From Streptomyces flavochromogenes (GTDB taxonomy: Bacteria; Actinomycetota; Actinomycetes; Streptomycetales; Streptomycetaceae): a DNA stretch of 64,000 nucleotides. The stretch is taken from contig NZ_JNZO01000028.1 in the NCBI RefSeq assembly GCF_000717595.1, positions 1 through 64,000 of the forward strand. The letters run 5' to 3'. The translations under genes were made by a program, and so were the position numbers. The notes beneath the pieces are model-generated. The model was not told the origin of the DNA and made no database searches. It saw only the letters and a program-made list of their open reading frames with translations. Shown piece by piece: positions 35,081-45,373 of the stretch; positions within the stretch are counted from its first letter, which is position 1, and every line of letters starts with the position of its first letter.

Positions 35081-36340
35081 TCAGGGAGTGCCCGAGGCCA
35101 GGTCGTCGGCGGCGCCGTTCACCGGCTGCGGGGTGCCGGTCAGATCGAGGACGAAGAGCGGAAGGCCGATCTCGGCGGCCCGCGAACGGGCGTCCGGGGT
35201 GTAGCCGGCGAGCGAGAAGAACACGCTCACGGAGGAGGCGCTCAGTCCGTTCAGCCAGAGGCACTCGACGGCCCGGAGGCCGGTGGGCCGGGTGCTCGGG
35301 TCGACCTGCGCGACGAGCCCCGGCGCCCGCAGGTCCACCCCGGACGCGGGGCGCTCCTCGGGCTGGACCACGTCCCGGAACCCCAGCCAGCGCAGGTACC
35401 CGGCGGCCGCGGCGACGGCGTCCCGCGCGGTCCGGATCGTCAGCGGGCGGAAGTCTCCCCGCACCGGAGCCGGACGCGGTGCGGTGGGCGGCAGGGGTAT
35501 GTGGGAGGGGTAGCGCTCGGCGAAGGCGCGGGGGGCGCCGGGCCGGGGCGGGTGCGCGGGGTGACGGTGGGCGGCGGATCCGGGTGAGGCCCCGGGGGCG
35601 TCGGGTGCGGGACCGGGTGCGGCTCCGGGGACGTCGGGGTCCGTATGCGAGGCGCCGGGTCCCGGACCGAACCACGCCGATCCGGGTTCGGCCGGCTGCG
35701 CGTGCTCCGTACCGGGCGAGGCGTCCGCCCGGGGCGGGCAGGGCCCGTCCGCGGCGAAAGGACCGACCGGGCCGGAGGAACCGATCGGACCGGACGGGCC
35801 GGATGCACCGGACGGAGCGGACCCGGGCGAAGGAGGTGAGGACGAGGCCCGGCCGTCGCCGGCCGCTCCCGGCCCGGCAGCGGCCGTGCCCGTGCCCGTA
35901 CCCGAACCCGAACCCGTACCCCTGCCCGCACCCGGACGCGTACCCGAATCCGTGCCCGTGCCCGCACCCGGACGCGTACCCGAGTCCGTGCCCGATCGGT
36001 CGGCGTCCGCTTCCGGCCACGGTCCCGCGGCTCCTCCGGAGCCCTCCGCGGGCCCGCCGGCCGTCCGGGTCCCCGACTCCACCGCCCGTACCGCTATCCG
36101 CAGGACCGTCCCGCACGCGCAGCCCATCTCCGGGTGCGGCCAGTCGTCCTCGCGGCCGCAGGCTCCGCAGCGGACGGTGACCCACTCGTCCGTCCAGTTC
36201 CGGTGCGTGATGGGTTCCGCCGCCGCGTCCGCCGTCAGGGGAGGCGCCACCGGGCTTCCGCACGCGCAGGGGAAGACGGGTGCCGCGTACGCCTGCGTGC
36301 GCAGGCATTCCGGGCAGCGCACCGGTACCGAATCGCCCAC
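35081..36340 (-). CDS. Zinc-ribbon protein with low-complexity repeats and a restriction-endonuclease-like C-terminus
   Basis: A 419-residue protein in three parts. The N-terminus has two zinc ribbons: CPEC with CACG, then CGACG with CACG (residues about 5-70). The middle (about 80-265) is low-complexity Gly/Pro/Ser/Ala, including alternating GT/GS blocks and a repeated [16 protein letters not shown] unit. The C-terminus (about 300-405) resembles the Mrr/PD-(D/E)xK fold: [20 protein letters not shown], then [20 protein letters not shown], where the usual lysine after the QV strand is missing. Function is unknown. The GTG at 36340 has GGGGGTTGG upstream; ATG 36367 is the alternative. Confidence 0.65.
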   Translation of the reverse strand: MGDSVPVRCPECLRTQAYAAPVFPCACGSPVAPPLTADAAAEPITHRNWTDEWVTVRCGACGREDDWPHPEMGCACGTVLRIAVRAVESGTRTAGGPAEGSGGAAGPWPEADADRSGTDSGTRPGAGTGTDSGTRPGAGRGTGSGSGTGTGTAAAGPGAAGDGRASSSPPSPGSAPSGASGPSGPIGSSGPVGPFAADGPCPPRADASPGTEHAQPAEPGSAWFGPGPGASHTDPDVPGAAPGPAPDAPGASPGSAAHRHPAHPPRPGAPRAFAERYPSHIPLPPTAPRPAPVRGDFRPLTIRTARDAVAAAAGYLRWLGFRDVVQPEERPASGVDLRAPGLVAQVDPSTRPTGLRAVECLWLNGLSASSVSVFFSLAGYTPDARSRAAEIGLPLFVLDLTGTPQPVNGAADDLASGTP

Positions 36341-36436
36341 AACCAACCCCCTGTCGCTCCGCCCCATCGTCCACCCATCGGACGCCTCGGGGGGAGGTGT
36401 TCGGCCACTTCCGTGATCCCGCCGGTCGGACTTCTC

Positions 36437-36504
36437 TTGACGGCTCTCCGGGGCCCGACCTACATTGCTTCCGTATAGCAGAACAGTATTTCCGCATTAC
36501 GGAA
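36437..36504 (+). promoter_or_regulatory. gcl promoter with paired 15-bp TTCCG-N5-CGGAA boxes
   Basis: The promoter reads TTGACG (36437-36442), an 18-bp spacer, then TACATT (36461-36466). Box 1, TTCCGTATAGCAGAA (36469-36483), spans the start point. Box 2, TTCCGCATTACGGAA (36490-36504), is a perfect inverted repeat. Their centres are 21 bp apart, two helical turns, as at the hyi promoter. This fits a repressor of glyoxylate/allantoin genes such as the IclR-type AllR known in Streptomyces coelicolor; the assignment is inferred. Confidence 0.75.
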
Positions 36505-36573
36505 ACAAGTCACTCCGGGCTTCCGAGCCGACCGGTGGGCTTGGATCCGCCCGGCCGAAGCAGGAGCACTCCC

Positions 36574-38361
<1,788 letters not shown>

Positions 38362-38373
38362 TCGTCCCCCTCG

Positions 38374-39402
38374 TCAGAGGGACCGACCCCCGCCCCGAGG
38401 AGCACCGGGGCGGGGGTCTCCCTGTGCCGCCACGAGTACCGCGCCCGCCTCCGTCCACTCGTACAGCACCGACCGGCCCGCCCGTCCCCGCCGTACGAGC
38501 CCGGCGTCGAGCAGCACCTTCAGATGCCGCCCCACCGATCCGAGTCCCTGACCGGTGAGCGCCACCAACTGGCTCGTGGACATGGGCGATTCGAGCCTGA
38601 CGAGGACCCCGGCGCGCGCCGGGCCGAGCAGCGCTCCGAGCGCCCGGGGTGCGACGGGGCCCGGCTGGTCCGCCAGGGCGCCCGCGCACGGGTAGACCAC
38701 CGCGAACCGTTCCGTGCCCTCCCAGGAGACCCAGCCCGTGCCGGGGGTCACCGGGACGAACAGCAGACGGCCGCCCTCGACCGAACGCGGCGGATACGCG
38801 CGGGGGTTGACCTGGAGCCGCCCGTCGCCCAGCCAGCGCATCCTCCCCGGAGACAGCTCGTCGAATGCCGCCGCCCAGCCGTCCCGGGCCAACCGGGCCG
38901 TCCGCGCGACCACGTCCGCCTCCAGGATCCGGCGACGGCGCGGCCAGTCGGGCAGCACCGTCTCCCGCCACACCCACTCCAGGACCTCCGCCATGCGCCG
39001 CGGAAGCTCCGCCGCCGACCGCAGCGGCTCCGGTACGGGGCCACCGACCGCGACCTCCAACTGGGGCACAGCGGAAGCGGGTTCGGCCTCACGGACCGCC
39101 GCGACCTCCTCCTCGAAGGTCCGCTCGCGGTCACCCGTCGGCGTCGGCGTCAGGAAGTCGGCGTTCCAGGTGGGGCCGAGGGCCGCCCGTACGAGCAGCG
39201 AGTCGAGCGGCTCGGCGGCGAGGCGCGACCGGTAAGCGGGCAGGTGGGCGGCCAGCCAGGCGCGCTCGCCCGGATGGGCGCCGGACCCGTGGCCGCCGGC
39301 CGCCGCGTGGAGGGTCTTGAGGGCCGCGATCGTCTCGGCGAGCGGGGAGACGACGAATCTGCTCCCGGCGAGGGAGTCCGTACCGATCTGCCACCAGCCC
39401 AT
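38374..39402 (-). CDS. ArsR-type winged-helix regulator (DUF5937-like)
   Basis: A 342-residue regulator. The N-terminal ~250 residues form a ligand-binding-like region of the DUF5937 type (SPLAETIAALKTLHAAAGGH, RTFEEEVAAVREAEPASAVP, RVSWEGTERFAVVYP-like strand). An ArsR winged helix lies at the C-terminus (SPMSTSQLVALTGQGLGSVG, then RHLKVLLDAGLVRRGRAGRS). It diverges from an MFS efflux gene with a perfect inverted repeat between them, so it most likely represses that transporter and itself. The ATG at 39402 immediately precedes the conserved N-terminus. Its last codons overlap the gcl terminator. Confidence 0.85.
   Translation of the reverse strand: MGWWQIGTDSLAGSRFVVSPLAETIAALKTLHAAAGGHGSGAHPGERAWLAAHLPAYRSRLAAEPLDSLLVRAALGPTWNADFLTPTPTGDRERTFEEEVAAVREAEPASAVPQLEVAVGGPVPEPLRSAAELPRRMAEVLEWVWRETVLPDWPRRRRILEADVVARTARLARDGWAAAFDELSPGRMRWLGDGRLQVNPRAYPPRSVEGGRLLFVPVTPGTGWVSWEGTERFAVVYPCAGALADQPGPVAPRALGALLGPARAGVLVRLESPMSTSQLVALTGQGLGSVGRHLKVLLDAGLVRRGRAGRSVLYEWTEAGAVLVAAQGDPRPGAPRGGGRSL
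38385..38418. terminator. Strong hairpin after gcl
   Basis: GACCCCCGCCCCG pairs perfectly with CGGGGCGGGGGTC around an 8-nt loop, 24 bp past the gcl stop. It overlaps the 3' end of the convergent ArsR-type gene. Confidence 0.85.
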
Positions 39403-39418
39403 GCCGCGCGCCCCCGTC

Positions 39419-39438
39419 GTTTCGCCACTCCGCGAAAC
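39419..39438. promoter_or_regulatory. Inverted-repeat operator between the ArsR-type regulator and MFS gene
   Basis: GTTTCGC-CACTCC-GCGAAAC has 7-bp perfect arms and a 6-bp spacer. It is centred in the 73-bp divergent gap and is the likely binding site for the ArsR-type protein. Confidence 0.7.
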
Positions 39439-39475
39439 ACTATCGAGGCCGTCGCCCGCGCCCGAGACTCCCCGC

Positions 39476-40702
39476 ATGCCCCGCTACCGCGACCTCTTCC
39501 GCACGCCCGAGTTCACCCCGCTCTTCCTCACCGGCGCCGCCCACACCGCCGCCCAGACGGTCGCCGGGCTCGGGCTCGCCACGCTCGTGTTCCGCGCGAC
39601 CGGGTCCCCGCTCCTGTCCGCGCTCGCCCTCTTCGGGCCCTCGCTCGCCCAGCTGATCGGCGCGACCACCCTGCTGTCGGCCGCCGACCGGCTGCCGCCG
39701 CGCGCCGCGATCTCCGGGATCGCGCTCTTCTTCGCCCTGGGCACCGCCGTCCTCGCGGTTCCCGGCCTGCCGGCCTGGGCGGTCTTCCTCGTCCTGCTCG
39801 CCGAGGGGCTCGCCGCCGCGCTCGGCGGCGGCGTGCGCCACGGCCTCCTGAACGAGGTCCTCGCCCGCGAGCACTTCCTCCTCGGCCGCTCGGTGACGAA
39901 CATGGCCGTCGGCGCCTGCCAGATCGGCGGCTTCGCGGCCGGCGGCCTCCTGATCGCCCTCTTCTCGCCGCGGGGCACGGTCCTCGTGGGCGCCGGCCTC
40001 TACCTCACCGCCGCGCTCCTCGCCCGCCTCGGCCTCGGGGCGCGCCCGCCCCGCGCCGCCGGCCGCGCCTCGGTCGGGGAGACCTGGCGGACCAACCGGC
40101 TGCTGCTGTCCTCTCCCGCGCGCCGCCGCGCCTACCTGGCCCTCTGGGTCCCCAACGGGCTCATCGTGGGCTGCGAGTCGCTCTTCGTGCCGTACGACCC
40201 CGAGCGCGCGGGACTCCTCTTCGCGTGTGCCGCGCTCGGGATGCTGCTCGGGGACACCGCCGTCGGCCGCTTCCTGCCGGCACGGCTGCGCGGACGGATC
40301 CGTTTCCCGCTCCAGGCGCTGCTCGCCGCGCCGTTCCCGGTGTTCGCCCTGGACCCCGCACTGCCGCTCGCGCTCCTCGCCGTGACGGTCTCGGCGAGCG
40401 GCTACGCGGCCGGCCTCCTGCACCAGGAGCGGCTGATGGCCCTGGTGCCGGAGGAACTCGTCGGCCATGCCCTCGGCCTCCACACCTCGGGGATGCTCGC
40501 GCTCCAGGGAGCGAGCGCGGCGCTCGCCGGCACCCTCGCCCAGTACACGTCACCGCGCACGGGGATGGTGGTCCTCGCCCTCGCCTCGCTCACCGTGACG
40601 TACTCGCTGGCACGGGCCGAGGGGAGGGCGCAGGGGCCTACTTCGGTGTCGCCGAGCGGATCACGACCGTCTCCTCGCAGGGCCCGTCGGCGAACAGCTT
40701 GA
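39476..40702 (+). CDS. MFS transporter
   Basis: A 408-residue major facilitator with about twelve predicted transmembrane helices. FTPLFLTGAAHTAAQTVAGL begins helix 1. The cytoplasmic 2-3 loop carries a degenerate motif A (AADRLPPRAAI). A basic central loop (RPPRAAGRASVGETWRTNRL) divides the halves. It most resembles small-molecule efflux carriers of the type paired with ArsR-like repressors, so drug or metabolite export is plausible. The ATG at 39476 lies 73 bp from the divergent regulator. The last ~25 residues (after AEGRAQGP) extend into the 3' end of the opposing HNH gene. Confidence 0.85.
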   Translation: MPRYRDLFRTPEFTPLFLTGAAHTAAQTVAGLGLATLVFRATGSPLLSALALFGPSLAQLIGATTLLSAADRLPPRAAISGIALFFALGTAVLAVPGLPAWAVFLVLLAEGLAAALGGGVRHGLLNEVLAREHFLLGRSVTNMAVGACQIGGFAAGGLLIALFSPRGTVLVGAGLYLTAALLARLGLGARPPRAAGRASVGETWRTNRLLLSSPARRRAYLALWVPNGLIVGCESLFVPYDPERAGLLFACAALGMLLGDTAVGRFLPARLRGRIRFPLQALLAAPFPVFALDPALPLALLAVTVSASGYAAGLLHQERLMALVPEELVGHALGLHTSGMLALQGASAALAGTLAQYTSPRTGMVVLALASLTVTYSLARAEGRAQGPTSVSPSGSRPSPRRARRRTA

Positions 40703-41303
40703 GCGCCTCCACCTCGTCCTTGTCCGCCGACAGGCCCCATCGCAGTTTGGTGGACACCCACTCGCCGACGTAGCGGCAGTACCGGGCGGCGTCCGAGGGC
40801 ACCCACCCGGCCGGGTCCCGTCCCGCCTTGTCCTGGAGGCTGCGGGCGGTGACGGCGACGAGGGTCGCGGTCGCGCCCTGGTCGTTGGCGAACCGCTCGC
40901 GCCGGGACGCGGTCCAGCCGGAGGCCCCCGACTCCCAGGCCTCGCTCAGCGGGACGAGGTGGTCGACGCGGAGCGCGGCCGGGTCGGAGACGTTCTGGCC
41001 GTCGTAGTACGAGGTCCAGCGGCCCCCGGTCAGCGCGCAGCCGGCACCGGTGGTGGGCGCGTCGACGGCCTCGGAGAGCAGGACCTCGGAGCGGGTGTCG
41101 CAGCCGTCCGTCGCGTCGAGGCCGGCGTTCCAGTGGGGGAAGGCGCTCTCCCTGAAGCCGTCCGGGTCCTCGGCCGCCTCGGTGAGATCGGCGAGCGCGT
41201 CGGGCAGCATCACGACGTTCGCGGAGAGGGCGGGGGAGGTGACGGCGAGCGGGGACAGGATGAGGGCGAGCGGGGTGAACCCCCGCAACAGGTTCTTGAT
41301 CAT
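40638..41303 (-). CDS. Secreted HNH-type nuclease family protein
   Basis: A 221-residue exported protein. A signal peptide (LLRGFTPLALILSPLAVTSPA, cleavage near residue 28) precedes a domain of the GmrSD/DUF1524-like HNH family. The metal-binding motif is LRVDHLVPLSEAWESGASGW, followed by FANDQGATATLVAVTARSLQ and DKAGRDPAGWVPSDAARYCR. In typical members the middle element is NDxxNLxAV; here threonine replaces that asparagine and two residues are inserted, so activity may be altered. ATG 41303 is chosen for the signal peptide. Its 3' end overlaps the MFS gene by 65 bp, tail to tail. Confidence 0.8.
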   Translation of the reverse strand: MIKNLLRGFTPLALILSPLAVTSPALSANVVMLPDALADLTEAAEDPDGFRESAFPHWNAGLDATDGCDTRSEVLLSEAVDAPTTGAGCALTGGRWTSYYDGQNVSDPAALRVDHLVPLSEAWESGASGWTASRRERFANDQGATATLVAVTARSLQDKAGRDPAGWVPSDAARYCRYVGEWVSTKLRWGLSADKDEVEALKLFADGPCEETVVIRSATPK

Positions 41304-41400
41304 GTACGAGTGGATAGCGCCGGTGACCGGGTGCGGGGGGCCCGAATCGCGGTGGGCTCCTCCGAGCGGGTGCGGATCTTCACCGCAGAAACGATGCGCT

Positions 41401-41460
41401 GGCGGGCCCGCGCGCACAAGAAGAGCGCGCGCCGGCGGGCCCGCGCACAAGAAGAGCGCG
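41401..41460. repeat. Two direct repeats of GGCGGGCCCGCGC...AAGAGCGCG
   Basis: A ~28-bp unit starting GGCGGGCCCGCGC and ending ACAAGAAGAGCGCG occurs at 41401-41429 and 41434-41460; the second copy lacks two bases. The end of the second copy forms the left arm of the following hairpin. The 41304-41752 interval holds no supported gene, only such structures, including a further inverted repeat (GTCCGGATC...GATCCGGAC) near 41708-41752. Confidence 0.75.
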
Positions 41461-41493
41461 GAACCAGGGACCGTAAACCTGGTTCCGCGCTCT
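41453..41493. terminator. Perfect 16-bp stem-loop
   Basis: AGAGCGCGGAACCAGG pairs perfectly with CCTGGTTCCGCGCTCT around the 9-nt loop GACCGTAAA. It stands alone in a gene-free interval upstream of the HNH gene and downstream of katA, so it may terminate leftward transcription from katA or act as a structured element. Confidence 0.6.
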
Positions 41494-41754
41494 CCGGCTT
41501 GTACCCGCCCGACGGCACGAGGCTGGCGCGACAGGACGTTCGCGCCGCCGGGCGGAGTCTTGGGGCTGTGCTGTGCCTCCCTCAGGAGGGGCGTTGGGAC
41601 CGCGGCGGTGCCGACGGACGACCGGTGCTCCGCTTCTTTCAGGTCAAGAAGGGGGATCGGCGCCCTTACCACCGCACTGGCTCGGCGCCGCCGCGGTCCT
41701 CACGCTTGTCCGGATCACCGGCCACCCCTCATCCGGGTCGGCGATCCGGACCAC

Positions 41755-41786
41755 GTACGACACTGACCTCCCGTCAGGTGTCGTAC
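41755..41786 (-). terminator. Terminator of katA
   Basis: GTACGACACTGAC pairs with GTCAGGTGTCGTAC with one bulge and a loop of about 5 nt. It lies 24 bp past the catalase stop. Confidence 0.7.
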
Positions 41787-41809
41787 GCAGTCTGGGTGTT
41801 GCCGGTAGG

Positions 41810-43267
41810 TCAGTCCTCGCGCAGGGCGTTGACGGCCTCGGCCACGCGCTTGCCGTAGTCCGCGTCGGCGGCGGCGAAGTGCGCGAGGTTCTTCTCGATG
41901 ACGTCCTCGCGGGACACCTGGGACAGGCCGCCGGCGATGTTGGCGACCAGGCGCTTCTTCTCGTCCTCGGACATCAGGCGGTAGAGCTCGCCGGCCTGGA
42001 AGAAGTCGTCGTCCTTGGTGTGCTGCGGCGCCTCGTGGGTGCCGGTCCAGCCGTGGATCGCGAGCGGGGCGGAGAGCGCCGCGTCGGTCTGGGCCGGGCC
42101 CTGGTACGAGTTGGGCTCGTAGTTCTTGTCGTGGCGCGAGCCCTGGCGGGTGGCCATGGCGCCGTCCCGGCCGTAGTTCTCGGCCACGGTCGCCTTCGGG
42201 GCGTTCACCGCGAGCTGGGTGTGGTTGACACCGAGGCGGTAGCGGTGGGCGTCCGCGTAGGCGAAGAGGCGGCCCTGGAGCATCTTGTCCGGCGAGGGGC
42301 CGATGCCCGGGACGAAGTTGTTCGGGGAGAACGCGGCCTGCTCGACCTCGGCGAAGACGTTGTCCGGGTTGCGGTCGAGGACCAGACGGCCCACGCGCTG
42401 CAGCGGGTAGTCGCTGTGCGGCCACACCTTGGTGAGGTCGAAGGGGTTGAAGCGGTAGTCCGCGGCCTCGGCGGCCGGCATCGCCTGGACGTACAGGGTC
42501 CACGAGGGGTTCACACCGCGCTCGATGGCCTGCAGCAGGTCGGTCTGGTGCGAGTTCGCGTCCTTGCCGACGAGCTCGGCGGCCTGGTCGGCCGAGAGGG
42601 AGCGGATGCCCTGGTTCGTCTTGAAGTGGTACTTGACGAAGAAGGCCTCGCCCGCCTCGTTGGTCCACTGGTAGGTGTGCGAGCCGTAGCCGTTCATGTG
42701 GCGGTACGAGGCCGGGATGCCGCGGTCGCCCATGAGCCAGGTGATCTGGTGGGTGGCCTCGGGGGCGTGGGCCCAGAAGTCCCAGACGTTGTCCGCCTCC
42801 TGCTTGCCCGTGAAGGGGTCGCGCTTCTGGGAGTGGATGAAGTCGGGGAACTTGATCGGGTCCTTGATGAAGAACACCGGGGTGTTGTTGCCGACGAGGT
42901 CGTAGTTGCCCTCTTCGGTGTAGAACTTGAGCGCGAAGCCGCGCGGGTCGCGGACGGCGTCCGCGCCGCCGAGCGAGTCGGCCACGGTGGAGAAGCGGAT
43001 GAACGTCTCGGTCTTCTTGCCGACCTCACCGAGGAAGTTCGCCTTGGTGAAACCGGTGACGTCGTCGGTCACCTCGAAGTAGCCGTACGCGCCGGAGCCG
43101 CGGGCGTGCACCACGCGCTCCGGGATCCGCTCACGGTTGAAGCGCGCGAGCTTCTCCAGCAGGTGCTGGTCCTGGAGGAGGAGAGGGCCACCGACGCCGG
43201 CGGTGGCGGAGTTCTGGTTGTCGGCGACGGGGGCGCCGGACTCGGTCGTAAGCACGCGCTTCGACAT
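41810..43267 (-). CDS. katA: Monofunctional heme catalase (clade 3-like, small subunit)
   Basis: A 485-residue catalase that disproportionates hydrogen peroxide. The distal histidine is H54 in [20 protein letters not shown]. The distal asparagine lies in [20 protein letters not shown], and the proximal heme tyrosine in [18 protein letters not shown]. Length and motifs fit the small-subunit monofunctional catalases. The ATG at 43267 has GGAAGG upstream. It lies between the glyoxylate and urate genes, and its promoter carries the same operator-like box as the uraD-uraH-uricase promoter. It is therefore likely dedicated to peroxide from urate oxidase. Confidence 0.96.
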   Translation of the reverse strand: MSKRVLTTESGAPVADNQNSATAGVGGPLLLQDQHLLEKLARFNRERIPERVVHARGSGAYGYFEVTDDVTGFTKANFLGEVGKKTETFIRFSTVADSLGGADAVRDPRGFALKFYTEEGNYDLVGNNTPVFFIKDPIKFPDFIHSQKRDPFTGKQEADNVWDFWAHAPEATHQITWLMGDRGIPASYRHMNGYGSHTYQWTNEAGEAFFVKYHFKTNQGIRSLSADQAAELVGKDANSHQTDLLQAIERGVNPSWTLYVQAMPAAEAADYRFNPFDLTKVWPHSDYPLQRVGRLVLDRNPDNVFAEVEQAAFSPNNFVPGIGPSPDKMLQGRLFAYADAHRYRLGVNHTQLAVNAPKATVAENYGRDGAMATRQGSRHDKNYEPNSYQGPAQTDAALSAPLAIHGWTGTHEAPQHTKDDDFFQAGELYRLMSEDEKKRLVANIAGGLSQVSREDVIEKNLAHFAAADADYGKRVAEAVNALRED

Positions 43268-43306
43268 CGTGACCTTCCGTACGGGAGCTCTGCTGACGGT
43301 GCGAGG

Positions 43307-43350
43307 AGCGTAAATTCGGCTCGAACGTAACGTCAACAGTTTGTTGAAAA
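43307..43350 (-). promoter_or_regulatory. katA promoter with TCAACA-N3-TGTTGA box
   Basis: Minus strand: -35 TTGACG (43331-43336), an 18-bp spacer, -10 TACGCT (43307-43312). The palindrome TCAACAAACTGTTGA (43333-43347) overlaps the -35. Twenty of 21 bases (43330-43350) match the region at 46075-46095 upstream of uraD, in the same register to the promoter. Confidence 0.8.
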
Positions 43351-43455
43351 GGAAGTGTGGTGTTCCGGTCGGCGGCGGCGCCTGGGCGCGACAGGACAGT
43401 TGTCAGCGCCGCCACCGACCGGAAATCTGGGGCCCCCGCTCACGGGGGCGCTGGA

Positions 43456-44346
43456 TCAGACCTGCTGGCCGGAGAGGCGCTCGACGGCGCGCAGCAGGGC
43501 CGAGTGGTCCAGGCCGCCGTCACCCTGGGCGCGCAGCGAGGCCACGAGCTGGGCGACGACCGCGCCGACCGGGAGGGCCGCACCGACGTTGCGGGCGGCG
43601 TCGGTGACGATGCCCATGTCCTTGTGGTGCAGGTCGATCCGGAAGCCGGGCTTGAAGTCCCGGTTCAGGAAGTTGTCCTTCTTGCGGGTCAGCACGGTCG
43701 AGCCGGCCAGACCGCCGTTGAGCACGTCGAGGGCGGCCTGGAGGTCCACACCGGACTTCTCCAGGAAGACCACGGCCTCGGCGCAGGCCTGGATGTTGAC
43801 CGCGACGATCAGCTGGTTGGCGGCCTTCACCGTCTGGCCGGAGCCGTGCGGGCCACAGAGGACGATGGTCTTGCCGAGGGCCTCGAGGATCGGGAGGGCC
43901 TCGTCGAAGTCGGCCTTCTCGCCGCCGACCATGATCGAGAGCACGGCCTCGATGGCGCCTGCCTCGCCGCCGGACACGGGCGCGTCGATGACGCGGATGC
44001 CCTTCTCCTTGGCGCTCGATGCCAGGTCGACCGAGGTCTGCGGGGTGATCGACGACATGTCGACGATCAGCGCGCCCTGCCTGGCGTTCTCCAGGATGCC
44101 GTCCGGGCCGTAGGAGATGGCCTCGACCTGCGGGGAGGCGGGCACCATCGTGATGATCACGTCGGCGTCCTCGACGGCCTCGGCGATCGACGCGGCGGAG
44201 GTGCCGCCGGCCGCGGTGAGGCGGTCCAGCTTGTCCTGCTCCAGGGTGAAGCCGGTGACGGAGTAGCCGGCCTTGATCAGGTTCTCGGACATGGGCGAAC
44301 CCATGATGCCGAGGCCGATCCAAGCGATCTTGGGAAGAGTGCTCAT
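43456..44346 (-). CDS. glxR: 2-hydroxy-3-oxopropionate (tartronate semialdehyde) reductase
   Basis: A 296-residue beta-hydroxyacid dehydrogenase that reduces tartronate semialdehyde to D-glycerate with NAD(P)H. The Rossmann motif is IAWIGLGIMGSPMSENLIKA. The substrate loop DAPVSGGEAGA contains the conserved SGG. The catalytic lysine is in GQTVKAANQLIVAVNIQA, and FKPGFRIDLHHKDMGIVTDA is the second family signature. GAGAGG lies about 10 nt before the ATG at 44346. It follows hyi by 56 bp and is co-transcribed with it. Together with Gcl they form the glycerate pathway from glyoxylate. Confidence 0.95.
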   Translation of the reverse strand: MSTLPKIAWIGLGIMGSPMSENLIKAGYSVTGFTLEQDKLDRLTAAGGTSAASIAEAVEDADVIITMVPASPQVEAISYGPDGILENARQGALIVDMSSITPQTSVDLASSAKEKGIRVIDAPVSGGEAGAIEAVLSIMVGGEKADFDEALPILEALGKTIVLCGPHGSGQTVKAANQLIVAVNIQACAEAVVFLEKSGVDLQAALDVLNGGLAGSTVLTRKKDNFLNRDFKPGFRIDLHHKDMGIVTDAARNVGAALPVGAVVAQLVASLRAQGDGGLDHSALLRAVERLSGQQV

Positions 44347-44402
44347 GGTGAGGGTGCCTCTCGAAACATGGTGGTACGGGGGAGGGGGCGCCGGTCGGCG
44401 GA

Positions 44403-45236
44403 TCAGCGGGCGGGGCGGGCCTCGGCCGGGAGCCACTCGAAGGACGCGGCGGCGTCGGCGGCCTTGTACTCCAGGCCGATCCAGCCCTCGTACCCGGCCT
44501 TGTTCAGCTCGTCGAGGAGCTGCTCCAGCGGCAGGTCGCCGGTACCCGGCGCGCCGCGGCCCGGGTTGTCCGCGATCTGGACGTGGCCGGTCTTGGCCGC
44601 GTACTCCGCGATGACCCGGCTGACGTCCTCGCCGTTCATCGACAGGTGGTAGATGTCGAGGAGGAACTTGGCGTTGCCGAGCCCGGTGGCCGCGTTGACC
44701 TTGTCGATGACCTCGATCGCGGAGGGAGCGCTCACCAGCGGGTAGAGCGGCGACTCCGGCTTGTTGAGGGTCTCGACGAGGAGGATCGCGCCGATCCGGT
44801 CGGCCGCGCGGGCGGCCAGGACCAGGTTCTCCAGGGCGAGGGTGTCCTGGATCTGCGGGTCGACGCCCTCGACGCGGTTGCCGTAGAGCGCGTTGAGCGC
44901 CTTGCAGCCGACCGAGGCGGCGAAGTCGGCGGCCACCTCGATGTTGGCGCGGAAGCGGTCCGACTCGTCCCCGGGTACGGAGAGGGCTCCGCGGTCGGGG
45001 CCGGGGAGCTGTCCGGCGTAGAAGTTCAGGCCCACCAGCTGGGTGCCGGCGTCCTCAAGAGCCTTCTTGAGGGCGTCGAGCTCGCTCTGCTCGGGGGTGG
45101 CGGTGTCGATCCAGGGCCACCACAGCTCGACCGCGGTGAAGCCCGCCGCGGCGGCGGCCGCGGGGCGCTCCAGGAGCGGGAGTTCCGTGAAGAGGATCGA
45201 CAGGTTCACATCGAAGCGCTGGTCCGTGTATCCCAT
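44403..45236 (-). CDS. hyi: Hydroxypyruvate isomerase
   Basis: A 277-residue TIM-barrel (xylose-isomerase-like) enzyme that interconverts hydroxypyruvate and tartronate semialdehyde. RFDVNLSILFTELPLLERPA and AAAGFTAVELWWPWIDTATP are the N-terminal Hyi motifs. Metal ligands are in LLVETLNKPESPLYPLVS, FLLDIYHLSMNGEDVSRVIA (Glu/Asp/His) and IADNPGRGAPGTGDLP, ending with the glutamate in GWIGLEYKA. GGAGCG precedes the ATG at 45236. It heads the hyi-glxR operon, under a promoter with two operator boxes like that of gcl. Confidence 0.95.
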   Translation of the reverse strand: MGYTDQRFDVNLSILFTELPLLERPAAAAAAGFTAVELWWPWIDTATPEQSELDALKKALEDAGTQLVGLNFYAGQLPGPDRGALSVPGDESDRFRANIEVAADFAASVGCKALNALYGNRVEGVDPQIQDTLALENLVLAARAADRIGAILLVETLNKPESPLYPLVSAPSAIEVIDKVNAATGLGNAKFLLDIYHLSMNGEDVSRVIAEYAAKTGHVQIADNPGRGAPGTGDLPLEQLLDELNKAGYEGWIGLEYKAADAAASFEWLPAEARPAR

Positions 45237-45251
45237 GAGGGGCGGCGCTCC

Positions 45252-45316
45252 TTCCGTATCGCGGAAGTAAGTTTCTGTCTGACGGAATGTTGCAAGGCCG
45301 GGGAGCTGCTTGTCAA
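45252..45316 (-). promoter_or_regulatory. hyi-glxR promoter with paired 15-bp boxes
   Basis: Minus strand: -35 TTGACA (45311-45316), an 18-bp spacer, -10 CAACAT (45287-45292). Plus-strand reading: box 1 TTCCGTATCGCGGAA (45252-45266), a perfect inverted repeat, and box 2 TTCTGTCTGACGGAA (45273-45287), with one arm mismatch. Centres are 21 bp apart, exactly as at gcl. Box 2 touches the -10. Confidence 0.8.
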
Positions 45317-45373
45317 GAGGTCGCCGCAGGTCCGGGGCTCCCGTACGCGCGAGCGGGCCCGTAGCGTGGGGCC

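Noticed and set aside
41401..41493. CRISPR-like array
   Set aside because: Only two repeat copies separated by 4 bp, no spacers of uniform length and no cas genes. It is a short tandem duplication next to a hairpin.
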